NCBI GenBank assembly: GCA_030432875.1
Contig: JAUILP010000002.1
Coordinates: 47,313 to 111,312 of the forward strand
From: Oligoflexia bacterium
Lineage (GTDB): Bacteria; Bdellovibrionota_B; Oligoflexia; Oligoflexales; JAGOVF01
Direction: 5' to 3'
DNA length: 64,000 nt
This document shows, one piece after another, positions 54,403 to 63,667 of this stretch (position 1 is its first letter; every line of letters begins with the position of its first letter). The notes beneath the pieces were generated by a model. It saw only the letters and a program-made list of their open reading frames with translations, did no database searches and had not been told where the DNA came from. The position numbers and the translations under genes are program-made.

Positions 54403-55351
54403 CGTTATAACTCCTACCGGTCAGCTCTAAAAAAACATCTTCTAAGGTGGAGTCTCTTAACTCCAAAGCCGTAAGCTTAATTCCCAGTTTATCAGTACAG
54501 CGGACGAGGCTCTGTATGGCTTCTACGCCAACACTAGCCGTGGCGATAAATCCTCCGTCTTTCATTTTTGCTTTTTCTAACCAAGGGAGTTCCGTTTGCA
54601 ATTTAAAGAGATCTTCCTGCGCTGCAGAGCTTCCGCAGTCTTCTTTGAAATGGAACCAAAGGGCCTGAGCGCCGCAATATTTTAGGACGAGCTCTTTGGC
54701 AGAGCCTTCGGCAATAAGCCGTCCTTTCACCATAATACCAATGCGATCAGCGAGAATTTCTGCCTCGTCTAAATAATGAGTTGTCAGTAAAATACTGCGA
54801 TTCTCGCTTTTTATTTGTTTGATGAGATCCCACAAATTGCGACGTGACTGCGGGTCCAGTCCTGTGGTGGGTTCATCTAAAAAAACGAGTTTTGGGCTAT
54901 TGATGAGGGCCACGGCGACATTTACGCGCTGCCGCTGTCCACCAGAGAGTTTTTGCAGACGTTTGTCTTTGACATCATCAAGGTCAAGTTTCGCGATAAG
55001 CGAATCAAGGTCCACATGTTCCGGAAAAAAACTGGCAAAGAGCTGCAGTGTTTCTTTTACGGTGTATTTTTGATAAAGCACCGTTTCTTGAAGCTGCACC
55101 CCAATGTGAGGGAGTATTTCAGTCCGATTTTGTTTAATGTCCTTGCCAAAAATACTCACCCTGCCTTCATCCCGGTGCTGTAGTCCCTCAAGAATTTCAA
55201 TGGTGGTCGTTTTTCCTGCTCCGTTTGGCCCGAGAAGTGCGTAACATTCGCCTTCGTTAACTGAAAAACTCAGGTGATCCACGGCACGCTGCTTGCCGTA
55301 GTTCTTAACCAAGCCATCAACATTGAGGAGATTCTCGTGTGTTTCTCCCAT
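54389..55351 (-). CDS. ABC transporter ATP-binding protein (drug/lipid exporter type)
   Basis: A 320-residue ATPase. Walker A is GPNGAGKTTT at 41-50, the signature LSGGQRQRV starts at about 135, and Walker B is LVFLDEPTTGLDP, followed by the H-loop TTHYLDEAE. The C-terminal 90 residues form the regulatory extension common in CcmA/YhhH-type exporters. It works with the permease encoded next, to which it is translationally coupled. Confidence 0.93.
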   Translation of the reverse strand: MGETHENLLNVDGLVKNYGKQRAVDHLSFSVNEGECYALLGPNGAGKTTTIEILEGLQHRDEGRVSIFGKDIKQNRTEILPHIGVQLQETVLYQKYTVKETLQLFASFFPEHVDLDSLIAKLDLDDVKDKRLQKLSGGQRQRVNVAVALINSPKLVFLDEPTTGLDPQSRRNLWDLIKQIKSENRSILLTTHYLDEAEILADRIGIMVKGRLIAEGSAKELVLKYCGAQALWFHFKEDCGSSAAQEDLFKLQTELPWLEKAKMKDGGFIATASVGVEAIQSLVRCTDKLGIKLTALELRDSTLEDVFLELTGRSYNDADQ

Positions 55352-55657
55352 TATTTTGTACCTTCCTTTTTAGATTTCTTAAAAATATGCGCTTACCAAC
55401 ACGTTCTACTTGCGCGCCTATATATGACGCTCAATACCTAAAAATATTAACCTTTTTGGTTTTAAGGTGCCTGAGCAAAGCAAGCACAGTTTGACCATGA
55501 AGTGTGACATTCTAGCTGTCTCTTGACAAAAAGACACCCTATTTTTGCAGGAAACACAAGGATTTTTGAGCTGACGGACGGGCTCTCCTGGGGTAAAGTG
55601 CCTTAAGACACAATTTTTTTGGTGGCCGATTTATAAAGCGAAAAAGAGGGAAGACAT
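55352..55657. other. 306-bp divergent promoter region
   Basis: Lies between the ABC ATPase (minus) and the flavoprotein gene (plus). A TTGACA hexamer occurs at about 55525 on the plus strand, but no good -10 follows at the right distance. No gene or hairpin seen. Confidence 0.35.
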
Positions 55658-57037
55658 TTGGAAGGAAACTTGCCTGAAAGTGGCGCGGTGGGCCAGCAGA
55701 GCAGCACCGAAACAAAACTTAAAAGAAACTACGATATAGCCATTGTTGGGGGTGGCGTTGCTGGAGTTCTCGCTTACAATCGCTTAAAAAGTCTCCTACC
55801 TGAGGCTCAAATCGTCTTGCTTGAAGCCGAGAATGTTCCCGGAGGCAGGCGTCGTATTAGTGATTTTAGCGAATCGCCGTCTTACCGTAGTTATGGACTC
55901 AGTTTACTTTCCCGGCAGCTTCTTAGCTTTTGTTATGAGTTACATAAACAAGCCCATTTAGAAGATAGTGTTGCAGAAGAACTTTTTAACTCCTTTCATC
56001 AACCCGAAGTGGTTTGTTTGACGGGGGGGAAGCTCATCAGTAAAAAAACTACGGACGAAATCCTAAGTGTAGATATTATTAAAAAATTGGGCGGTGGCTC
56101 AGCAGGTGATCAGCTCAAGACCTATTTGGAAAAGGTAGCATCTGATTCGGTATCTGACCCCGATGGGCATGTCCATCCTTTGTCGCGCTCGTGGCCAGGA
56201 AACCGAAAAGATGTTGCGCTGCAAATAATTGATAAAATTCTCTATTATTTTGGTGGCGCCGATTCCTGGAATATCCATGAAGGCACCCTTAATTATTTGA
56301 TCTCAAGTGGCATAAGCGATCAGCGTTTAGGGGACGTCAATACTCTTTGCCGTATTCTTTTAAAGGATTATGACAAAGATTTGGAGAACTGCTTTTTTGG
56401 CGCACGGGTGTTTAATGCCGTCCTTAATGCCGACAAAATGTGGGAAATTAGCGCTGGGGGCCAAGTGACTACGTGTCAGGCTTTGGTCTGCTGCCAAAGT
56501 CCTTGGGAAGCCTTACGGTGGTTAAACAAAGACCATGTTCCTGCGGATGTTTTGCAGTTGGCTGCTAAGGTGCAGCCAACAAGCTTGGTTTCTCTTTCGA
56601 CCGTGCTTGACGAAAGTTCTGGCGAAAACCCTCTCCCAGATGTCTGCTTTGTCATTTCTGAGGATGCTCAGGCCATCAAGACCAGCCACAACGAGCTTGT
56701 TTTCCGTACGGCAATTCCCTTTGAGCATTCGCTTCAGTCTCCCTCGGTACTTAAAGCTATTAAGAGTTTAAAGCGGGCACAAAAAAAATACGCAACTCAA
56801 TTTGATGTTCCTCTGGATCTTAGAGCTGAACACGTGGCTCTTTTAACTTCGGCGTGGACGGTTAGTTTGGCTGCCTCCGACCGCAAATATTTTGAACGCA
56901 TGGAAAAACAAAAATTTCAAAGTGAAAAGCTTCTCTTTATTGGGGATGCTTATGGCGAATGTCTGAATGGTGATGACAACATAATCAAGTCTCTTCTTGC
57001 CGCTAGTGGCATACTTTCACAAAGGAGTGGAAAATAA
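55658..57037 (+). CDS. FAD-dependent amine-oxidase/phytoene-desaturase-like protein
   Basis: A 459-residue flavoprotein with a TTG start behind GAGGGAAG. Residues 25-45 form the dinucleotide-binding fold (IAIVGGGVAG), followed by an acidic strand end (LLEAE) and the GGR motif of the amine-oxidase/protoporphyrinogen-oxidase family. The C-terminal FAD contact is LLFIGDAYGECLNGDD. The middle substrate domain shows no specific match. It probably oxidises an unidentified small molecule. It lies 2 nt before folD, so the two are likely coupled. Confidence 0.8.
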   Translation: MEGNLPESGAVGQQSSTETKLKRNYDIAIVGGGVAGVLAYNRLKSLLPEAQIVLLEAENVPGGRRRISDFSESPSYRSYGLSLLSRQLLSFCYELHKQAHLEDSVAEELFNSFHQPEVVCLTGGKLISKKTTDEILSVDIIKKLGGGSAGDQLKTYLEKVASDSVSDPDGHVHPLSRSWPGNRKDVALQIIDKILYYFGGADSWNIHEGTLNYLISSGISDQRLGDVNTLCRILLKDYDKDLENCFFGARVFNAVLNADKMWEISAGGQVTTCQALVCCQSPWEALRWLNKDHVPADVLQLAAKVQPTSLVSLSTVLDESSGENPLPDVCFVISEDAQAIKTSHNELVFRTAIPFEHSLQSPSVLKAIKSLKRAQKKYATQFDVPLDLRAEHVALLTSAWTVSLAASDRKYFERMEKQKFQSEKLLFIGDAYGECLNGDDNIIKSLLAASGILSQRSGK

Positions 57038-57039
57038 AA

Positions 57040-57900
57040 ATGAATGAAAAAATAATTGATGGAAAGGCGCACGCCCTTCGGGTTAAAGAAAAGATAAAAG
57101 CGGAAATTCAGGCGACTTGTGGAAGTGGCCAGGTGCGTCAACCCTGCCTCGCCGTAATTCTTGTCGGAAATGATCCAGCAAGTGGTGTTTATGTGCGCAA
57201 CAAAGAGCTCGCATGCCACAGTATTGGAATGAAGTCAGAGAGCTTCCGCCTCGATGAGAGGGCCACTGCAGCTGAGCTTGAGGATATTATTCATAAACTC
57301 AATGAAGACAAAAATATAGACGGCATCTTGCTACAACTCCCTTTGCCACGGCATTTGGATTCTTTTCATTTTATTCCGATGATAGATCCCAAAAAAGATG
57401 TTGATGGTCTAACACCGAGTTCTCAGGGCCTGATAAACTGGAATAAACCCGGCCATCGCCCCTGCACACCGGCAGGGATCATTTACCTGTTAAAAGAAGA
57501 AAATATTCCTTTAGTGGGGGCAAATGCTGTCGTTATTGGGCGCAGCGTTTTGGTTGGTTGGAGTGTTGCCACTCTTTTGCAGCAGCAGGGTGCAACGGTG
57601 ACTGTAATTCATTCCAAGTCAAAAAACCCCGAAAAGATTTCTCGCACAGCCGATATTCTTGTTGTCGCAGCGGGAAAACCTCTTCTTGTCAATAATGAGT
57701 GGGTCAAAGAGAAGGCAACAATCATTGATGTTGGTATTCATAAGACTGAAAAGGGCTTAGTCGGTGATGTTGATTTTAAAAGTGTTATAGAATTGGCCCA
57801 TAAAATCACGCCTGTTCCCGGTGGCGTTGGACCTATGACCATTACCATGTTGATGAACAATACCTTTGATGCTTATAAGATGAATTTGGGCATTGAGTAA
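57040..57900 (+). CDS. folD: Bifunctional methylenetetrahydrofolate dehydrogenase/cyclohydrolase FolD
   Basis: A 286-residue enzyme that turns 5,10-methylene-THF into 10-formyl-THF. The catalytic YVRNK (Tyr51, Lys55), DGILLQLPLPRH, KDVDGLTP, CTPAGIIYLL and the C-terminal PVPGGVGPMTITMLMNNT are all present. The nucleotide loop reads GRSVLVGWSV where GRSxxVGxP is usual. The family Pro is replaced, which may affect cofactor fit. It feeds the same folate pool used by metH. Confidence 0.96.
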   Translation: MNEKIIDGKAHALRVKEKIKAEIQATCGSGQVRQPCLAVILVGNDPASGVYVRNKELACHSIGMKSESFRLDERATAAELEDIIHKLNEDKNIDGILLQLPLPRHLDSFHFIPMIDPKKDVDGLTPSSQGLINWNKPGHRPCTPAGIIYLLKEENIPLVGANAVVIGRSVLVGWSVATLLQQQGATVTVIHSKSKNPEKISRTADILVVAAGKPLLVNNEWVKEKATIIDVGIHKTEKGLVGDVDFKSVIELAHKITPVPGGVGPMTITMLMNNTFDAYKMNLGIE

Positions 57901-58408
57901 AGTAGTAACGCATTATATTTATACAGATGCGAGCTTTGCTCATCAGCAAAAGACGGCGTGCATCGGCTTTTTGGTTTTTAGGGATCAAAAAAGCCATGCT
58001 GCCAATATTTTTGCCAATGCGACGCTGCATACCTCTATCATAAGTGAAAAAAACAACATCCGAGCAGAGCTCCGCAGCTTTATTTTGGCGGTAAATTCTG
58101 TAAACTCTGATCCGGAAAATAAGCTTACCGTCTATACCGACTGTCAAGCCATTAGCGCACTTCTTTCACGGCGAGAAAAACTCCAAAATGCTGATTTTAA
58201 GAGTTTGGGCAGTGGCAAGATGCTTAGTAATGCTGACCTTTATCAAGAATTTTTTGCCTTAAATGACAGTGTAAATTGGCAAATAATTTGGTTGAAAGGC
58301 CATAAAGCACAGGGGGATCGTACCTGTGATGATAAAAATTTTAGGTATCTTGATCAGTGTGTTCGTAAATCACTGAGAACATATTTAAAGAATCTGAAAG
58401 ACATTTAG
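57893..58408 (+). CDS. RNase H-like protein
   Basis: A 171-residue protein with a TTG start that overlaps folD by 8 nt, so it is probably coupled. The RNase HI fold is indicated by the carboxylates Asp12 (YTDAS), Glu59 (RAEL), Asp83 (YTDCQA) and a likely fourth at Asp154 (YLDQC), plus WLKGHKAQ before it. All four positions are in the right order for RNA-strand cleavage in RNA-DNA hybrids. The sequence is divergent, so it could be a paralogue of the housekeeping enzyme. Confidence 0.75.
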   Translation: MSKVVTHYIYTDASFAHQQKTACIGFLVFRDQKSHAANIFANATLHTSIISEKNNIRAELRSFILAVNSVNSDPENKLTVYTDCQAISALLSRREKLQNADFKSLGSGKMLSNADLYQEFFALNDSVNWQIIWLKGHKAQGDRTCDDKNFRYLDQCVRKSLRTYLKNLKDI

Positions 58409-58583
58409 GCGTTTATTATCTGAGCCCGAGTGCATTTTTGAATTTGCATTTACCCAAGAAATCTTTTAGAGCGGCTATTAAGCTTGGGATATTCTTTAGG
58501 AACGATTTTTCATGCACCATCAAAATCCCAAACGATAAATACCACATATTTTTTTATATCGGTTATGGGTATAACTTTATTCA

Positions 58584-59393
58584 CTACATTTGGGACACCT
58601 GTTTAGGGTCGAGGTAGTCTCTTAAAGCATCACCCATAAAATTGAGGCTAAGAACGAGGATCATAATAAAAAATCCCGGAATTAAACTTAGATGCGGCGC
58701 TTCAACTAAAACGGTGCGTCCTTGGCTTAAGAGAGCCCCCCACGAAGCCGCACCTCCTTGAGAGCTTAGGCCGAGAAAACTGAGGCTTGCTTCAATAAGA
58801 ATAACCCCGGACAAATTAAACGTTGCCATGACAATCACCGGAGCCGATATACTAGGCAGTAAATAGCGGAGCATGATCCTCATATTGCTGAACCCAAGAG
58901 CTTTTGCGGCAACGACAAAATCCTGCTCACGGATACTTAAAACACCCGAGCGCACAAGCCGGGCATAAGAGGTCCATCCCGTGATACTGATGGCAAAAAT
59001 CACATTGATCGTGCTTTGCCCCATAAGTGCGGTGAGGGCCATCGCCAGGAGAATCGTTGGAAATGCCATAAGGAGATCCGTGAGGCGCATAAGCGAAAAA
59101 TCTATAATACCGCCAAACTTTCCGGCAATGAGCCCTAAGACAACACCGGTTGTCATTGTAATAATAACCGTGCTGAAGCAAATAATAACGATAGTGCGCG
59201 CACCCCAAATAATACTTGTGAGGACGTCCCCCCCAAAATAATCAGAGCCGAGAATATGCACACTGCCGGGCGGGGATAATCGCATGGATATGTCGATATC
59301 ATCAAGGCCAAATGGCGCTAATAATGGCGCAAAAATAGCAACTATGACGAGAAGCGTGATGCAAATGAGGCCAAAGCCAATGCGCGTTTTCAT
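58584..59393 (-). CDS. Peptide/oligopeptide ABC transporter permease (DppC/OppC family)
   Basis: A 269-residue permease with six membrane helices. The N-terminal LGSDYFGGDVLTSIIWGAR is typical of OppC-type subunits. The EAA loop reads EQDFVVAAKALGFSNMRIML, and SFLGLSSQGGAASWGALLSQG is the usual C-terminal signature. It imports peptides or nickel-like ligands with the B subunit and binding protein encoded upstream. Confidence 0.93.
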   Translation of the reverse strand: MKTRIGFGLICITLLVIVAIFAPLLAPFGLDDIDISMRLSPPGSVHILGSDYFGGDVLTSIIWGARTIVIICFSTVIITMTTGVVLGLIAGKFGGIIDFSLMRLTDLLMAFPTILLAMALTALMGQSTINVIFAISITGWTSYARLVRSGVLSIREQDFVVAAKALGFSNMRIMLRYLLPSISAPVIVMATFNLSGVILIEASLSFLGLSSQGGAASWGALLSQGRTVLVEAPHLSLIPGFFIMILVLSLNFMGDALRDYLDPKQVSQM

Positions 59394-59427
59394 GGTCCTA
59401 TCCCTAGGATAAGTGAATATTTTAAAA

Positions 59428-60348
59428 TCATTTTAACTGCACCCTTGGATCTGCAACCGTGTAAATAATATCGATCATGGTATTGACGAGCGTGTAGCTT
59501 AGAGCAAAAAAAAGAACGCAGCCTTGGATCAACGGGTAATCCCGGTTATTTAGGGCATCAAGAAAAAGACTTCCCATCCCCGGCCAATCAAATATTTTTT
59601 CCGTAATAACCGCTCCGGTTAGCAGAGCGCCAAACTGAAGGCCAACCACAGTGATTATAGGAAGAAGGGCATTGCGGGCGGCGTGCTTAAGAATTATTTT
59701 GGGTGGCGATAACCCCTTGGCTCTAGCGGTGCGTAAAAAATCTGATTTTAGGACCTCAAGAAAGGCATTTCTGGTGACTCTCGTAAGAATCGCTGCGAGA
59801 GGAATAGCCAGAGTTGCGGTCGGTAAAATATAACTTTGCCAGGACTGTTTTTCTGAAACCGGAAGCCAGCCCAAATAGAGAGAAAATATGAGCACAAAAA
59901 CGGGGCCAGTCCAAAAAGTGGGCATGGATATACCAAGCAGCGCAAAAAATACCGATAGATAGTCAGCAGGTTTATGCGCATGTGTTGCGCTGAGAATTCC
60001 TAGAGGCATAGCAACACACAGAGCCAGAGCTACCGCCAAAAACGCGAGTTGAACAGTCGGGGCGATTCTTTCCACCAGAAGTTCGACGACGGATTCTTTG
60101 GATAACAAAGAAATTCCAAGGTCCCCCTTAAATACACCACCTAGGTACGAACTTATTTGCTCCGTAAAAGGGCGGTCGAGACCAAGAGTCGTGGCTAGTT
60201 TGATCTTGTCTGCTTCGCTAGCCATATCGCCTAGAATAATATCAACGGGATTCCCAGGAACCAGGTGGATTAAGGAGCCGACAAGCAAAAGGACGCTAAG
60301 CATCAGGGGGAGGGCAAATAATAAACGTAAAGATATTGTCTTAATCAA
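59428..60348 (-). CDS. Peptide/oligopeptide ABC transporter permease (DppB/OppB family)
   Basis: A 306-residue permease with six membrane helices. The N-terminal LVPGNPVDIILGD and the EAA loop SDFLRTARAKGLSPPKIILK identify OppB/DppB. The C-terminal DWPGMGSLFLDALNNRDYPL segment is characteristic. It lies 34 nt before the C subunit gene. Confidence 0.93.
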   Translation of the reverse strand: MIKTISLRLLFALPLMLSVLLLVGSLIHLVPGNPVDIILGDMASEADKIKLATTLGLDRPFTEQISSYLGGVFKGDLGISLLSKESVVELLVERIAPTVQLAFLAVALALCVAMPLGILSATHAHKPADYLSVFFALLGISMPTFWTGPVFVLIFSLYLGWLPVSEKQSWQSYILPTATLAIPLAAILTRVTRNAFLEVLKSDFLRTARAKGLSPPKIILKHAARNALLPIITVVGLQFGALLTGAVITEKIFDWPGMGSLFLDALNNRDYPLIQGCVLFFALSYTLVNTMIDIIYTVADPRVQLK

Positions 60349-60475
60349 GGTTATATCCCGAGATAAATTTTTTTAGTTTAGAGAGCGAGACTATCCGCCA
60401 TTTATAACCCTTGCTCAAACCTCTCTCTCAAGCTTGAATGTCCCGTCCTAGGGCTGTGTTTCTCACCCCTACTCC

Positions 60476-62032
60476 TTATTTTAGAAATACCTTAGCCAAA
60501 GACCGATAACGGCCATCTCGGTAAATCGTGTATCCTTGAAGATTTTTTTTATGAGCGACATAAAGATCTTCATGCCAAAGGTAAATATAGGGGACTTCAT
60601 CAGCAATAATTTCTTGAGCCGCATCATATATTTTTTTTCTAGTCGCAAACTCGATGGTGCTTTTTCCCCTGTTTAAAAGGTCGTCCAGAATAGGCGTGCT
60701 AAAATAACCTCGGTTGCCGCCATTTGGAGGAAAACTTTTACTTGAAAAGGCAAAATTAAGAATATCAGGATCCTTAAAGCCGATCCAGGATAACGACCAC
60801 ATTTGTACATTGCCTTTTTCGACATTTTGTTTAAACCGACTCCAGTCGCTGACATCAATTTTTACATCCAGATCAATTTTTTTTAACTGAGCACTAATAG
60901 CTCGGGCAATCGCAATGCGCGTTATATTAGTTGTCGTCGAATAGGTCAAAGAAATAACCTGAGATGAGGGGATCGGGATCTTGGTTTGTTTTTTTAATTC
61001 AGCGAGCAATTTTTGCGCTTTTTCTAAATTGTGAGGGAAAGAACTCACGCTAGGGCTATAATACTTGTGTTCCGGCGGAAACATTTGTTCTGCCAAAGTC
61101 GCAAAATCCTGCATAATGTATTTGATGATGGCTTCGCGGTTTATGGCATATCCAATGGCTTGCCTGAGGTTTTTGTTACGGAGCAAAGGATCACGCATAT
61201 TAAATGCTAAATAACCTGTATTAAGGCCAAATTTTTTGCTGACCGTGATGTGTGGTAATGAGGAAATAGCATTGATTTTATCTCGACTTATTAAGCCTTG
61301 GACCAAATCAATCTCGCCACTTTTTAATTTGGCATACGCTGTTGTTTCATCTTTTATTATTTTTATGATAATACGAGTGCTCTTAGCTGGTACACCTAGG
61401 CTGTAAGATGGGTTTTTAGTGAGGATCATTTCCGTTGGGGTGATACTCACAAGGCTAAATAAACCACACGTAGGCGGTTGATCTTTAACACTGAGAACCT
61501 GATCACTGGTACTAAATTTGAGGGGAACTATCCCGACAATTAAATTGCTTTGAAACGCTGCATCGGCCTCTTTGAGCTTAAAAATAAGGTGATTAGGACT
61601 CGGGGCCACAATGTCTTTGATATTGGTAAAGGCACCGTGGCGGGGACTTAAGGATTTTTCTTTGCTCAAATAATCATAGAGGCTTTTTACGGTATTGGAA
61701 GCGACAGGGGAACCATCAGAAAAAACTATGTTCGGTTTTAACGCAATATGCAGCTCAAGGGGATTCTGCCATGTGTAAGATTCAGCGAGTTCACCCACCA
61801 ACTCACCATTGGCGTCGAAGGTAAACAGCGAACAGGTTGTGAGATCCTCTAAGTACTGGCTATTGGCATCTGTTGCGTATCTTGGATCAAGGGACCGCGG
61901 TTTCGTATCCCAGGCTATGGTGATAGTATTGGTATCTTGTGTGGCATTTTTTGGGTGTGCCATTCCTAATAGCAACAGAGAGGCTATAATCAAGGGGCAT
62001 GTGTAAAAATTTGGTTTCATAAAGCTTACCAT
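60476..62032 (-). CDS. Peptide ABC transporter substrate-binding protein (SBP_bac_5)
   Basis: A 518-residue periplasmic binding protein with a signal peptide (hydrophobic 11-25). Family marks are TIAWDTKPRSLDPRYATD, LAESYTWQNPLELHIALKPN, FSDGSPVASNTVKSL and the AIGYAINREAIIKYI segment. It delivers peptides or a similar ligand to the two permeases downstream. ATG at 62032 or four codons later (62020) could be the start. No ATPase gene follows the permeases, so D/F subunits must be encoded elsewhere. Confidence 0.92.
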   Translation of the reverse strand: MVSFMKPNFYTCPLIIASLLLLGMAHPKNATQDTNTITIAWDTKPRSLDPRYATDANSQYLEDLTTCSLFTFDANGELVGELAESYTWQNPLELHIALKPNIVFSDGSPVASNTVKSLYDYLSKEKSLSPRHGAFTNIKDIVAPSPNHLIFKLKEADAAFQSNLIVGIVPLKFSTSDQVLSVKDQPPTCGLFSLVSITPTEMILTKNPSYSLGVPAKSTRIIIKIIKDETTAYAKLKSGEIDLVQGLISRDKINAISSLPHITVSKKFGLNTGYLAFNMRDPLLRNKNLRQAIGYAINREAIIKYIMQDFATLAEQMFPPEHKYYSPSVSSFPHNLEKAQKLLAELKKQTKIPIPSSQVISLTYSTTTNITRIAIARAISAQLKKIDLDVKIDVSDWSRFKQNVEKGNVQMWSLSWIGFKDPDILNFAFSSKSFPPNGGNRGYFSTPILDDLLNRGKSTIEFATRKKIYDAAQEIIADEVPYIYLWHEDLYVAHKKNLQGYTIYRDGRYRSLAKVFLK

Positions 62033-62347
62033 TGTTTAAGGGAAATAGCTGTTATTCCATGTGGTTTTGGCCTAAAAATTCTAGCATTTTGCCTTATTTT
62101 GTTTCAAAAAAGCAAAAAACACGCTAAAAATGGTGAACCCGCTTGGCCTGCCGCAAAATGCGGCGAGATAGGACGCATTAATATCAATTCGTCGGGTATG
62201 GAAAACAGTAAACGTCATTTTTAAAGTCATATAGATAGTGTTTTCTATAGTATAGCTGTTAACAGGAAAATTTAAACCCTAAGTCTTTACTGTTTTGCGG
62301 AAATTGACCTTTAATTTTAACCGAAATTAACTTATGGAGAATTTTAT
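62033..62347. other. 315-bp divergent promoter region before pepP
   Basis: No gene. A small hairpin GCCGC-aaaat-GCGGC lies at 62150-62164 without a T-run. AT-rich DNA at 62220-62300 probably holds the pepP promoter. Confidence 0.4.
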
Positions 62348-63667
62348 ATGTATTTGGATAGGAAAATATCGCTTAGTCGTCTTAATAGAACGGTGGAAAA
62401 ACTTGGCAAGGGTGGAGCCTTATTTTTGATGTCGCCTCCCGAATATGTGCGCAACCGCAGTACCAGGCATACATATCGCCAGCATAGTTTTTTTAACTAT
62501 TTGACAGGATTTAATGAACCAGAAAGTGCTTTGATCATTAACCCTGAACTTGGGAGTGGCAAAACAGTCAATATATTTTTGCGTCCTAGTGACGCACTGG
62601 CGGAACTTTGGGAAGGACGACGCTTGGGAGTTGATGGTGCCATGGAACACCTAGCCGTTGATCGCGTTTTTTCCATAGATGTACTTTGGCAAAAATTACC
62701 TGAACTTTTAAAAGGCGCACAAGAAATTTATTACGAATTTGGTCAAGATCCTCGAGCAGATCTTGAGTTCACGGCTATAGTAAAAAAACTGAAAGACCGC
62801 ACCCAAAACCATACGGCAGCTATACTTGATATGGATAGGCTCGCCGGAGCTCTTAGGGTGATAAAATCAGAAGATGAAATCGTCCTGCTTGATGAAGCGG
62901 CGCGCATCACTGAATTAGGTTTTGCTCGGGTTCTTGATTCCCTTAAGCCTGGGATGAATGAACGCGCAATCTATGGCACATTAGTAGGAGAGTTTTTAAA
63001 AAACGGTGCGGACATGGAAGCTTATTCTTCTATCGTCGCGGGAGGGCCAAATGCTTGCACACTGCATTACACAGAAAATAATGCTTTACTTAATAGTGGC
63101 GAACTACTCCTAATAGATGCGGGAGCTCAGTACCGTTATTACGCTTGTGACGTCACAAGAACATTTCCTATTAATGGCTCGTTTTCTCAGGTGCAAAAAG
63201 AAGTCTATGAAATTGTTCTAAACGCACAAACAAGCGCAATTGAACTTGCTGTGGTGGGTTCCACGTTAAAAGATCTGCATCAGCAGGTTTTAAAAGTCTT
63301 GTCTGAAGGCCTTATAAACCTTGGCGTTATAAAGGCAGGTCTTGAAGAAACTTTAGAAAAGCAGCTCTTTAAACCCTATTATCCTCATAACACAAGCCAC
63401 TGGATCGGTATGGATGTGCATGATGTGGGTATTTATAAGGAAGGGGATCAACAGATAGATGTTCCCTTTGCTGCGGGACACTATTTTAGCGTTGAGCCTG
63501 GGCTTTATTTTGATAAAGGGGCCAATGATGTGCCCAAAGAGTTGCGTGGGATAGGTATTCGGATTGAGGATGATGTTTTGATAACAAAAGACAAACCTCG
63601 AGTTGTTACAAGTAAAATACCCAAAAATATTAGTGATATAGAGAGAGCTATGGACCGTGGAGTCTAA
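62348..63667 (+). CDS. pepP: Xaa-Pro aminopeptidase PepP
   Basis: A 439-residue aminopeptidase P that removes the N-terminal residue before proline. ATG follows tatggaga. The N-terminal creatinase-like domain is at about 1-165. The pita-bread catalytic domain has all five dinuclear metal ligands: Asp257 (LIDAGAQY), Asp268 (ACDVTRTFP), His351 (TSHWIGMDVHDVG), Glu383 (VEPGLYF) and Glu407 (RIEDDV), with the same spacing as E. coli PepP. It would complement the exported prolyl-oligopeptidase-like enzymes in proline peptide use. Confidence 0.96.
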   Translation: MYLDRKISLSRLNRTVEKLGKGGALFLMSPPEYVRNRSTRHTYRQHSFFNYLTGFNEPESALIINPELGSGKTVNIFLRPSDALAELWEGRRLGVDGAMEHLAVDRVFSIDVLWQKLPELLKGAQEIYYEFGQDPRADLEFTAIVKKLKDRTQNHTAAILDMDRLAGALRVIKSEDEIVLLDEAARITELGFARVLDSLKPGMNERAIYGTLVGEFLKNGADMEAYSSIVAGGPNACTLHYTENNALLNSGELLLIDAGAQYRYYACDVTRTFPINGSFSQVQKEVYEIVLNAQTSAIELAVVGSTLKDLHQQVLKVLSEGLINLGVIKAGLEETLEKQLFKPYYPHNTSHWIGMDVHDVGIYKEGDQQIDVPFAAGHYFSVEPGLYFDKGANDVPKELRGIGIRIEDDVLITKDKPRVVTSKIPKNISDIERAMDRGV

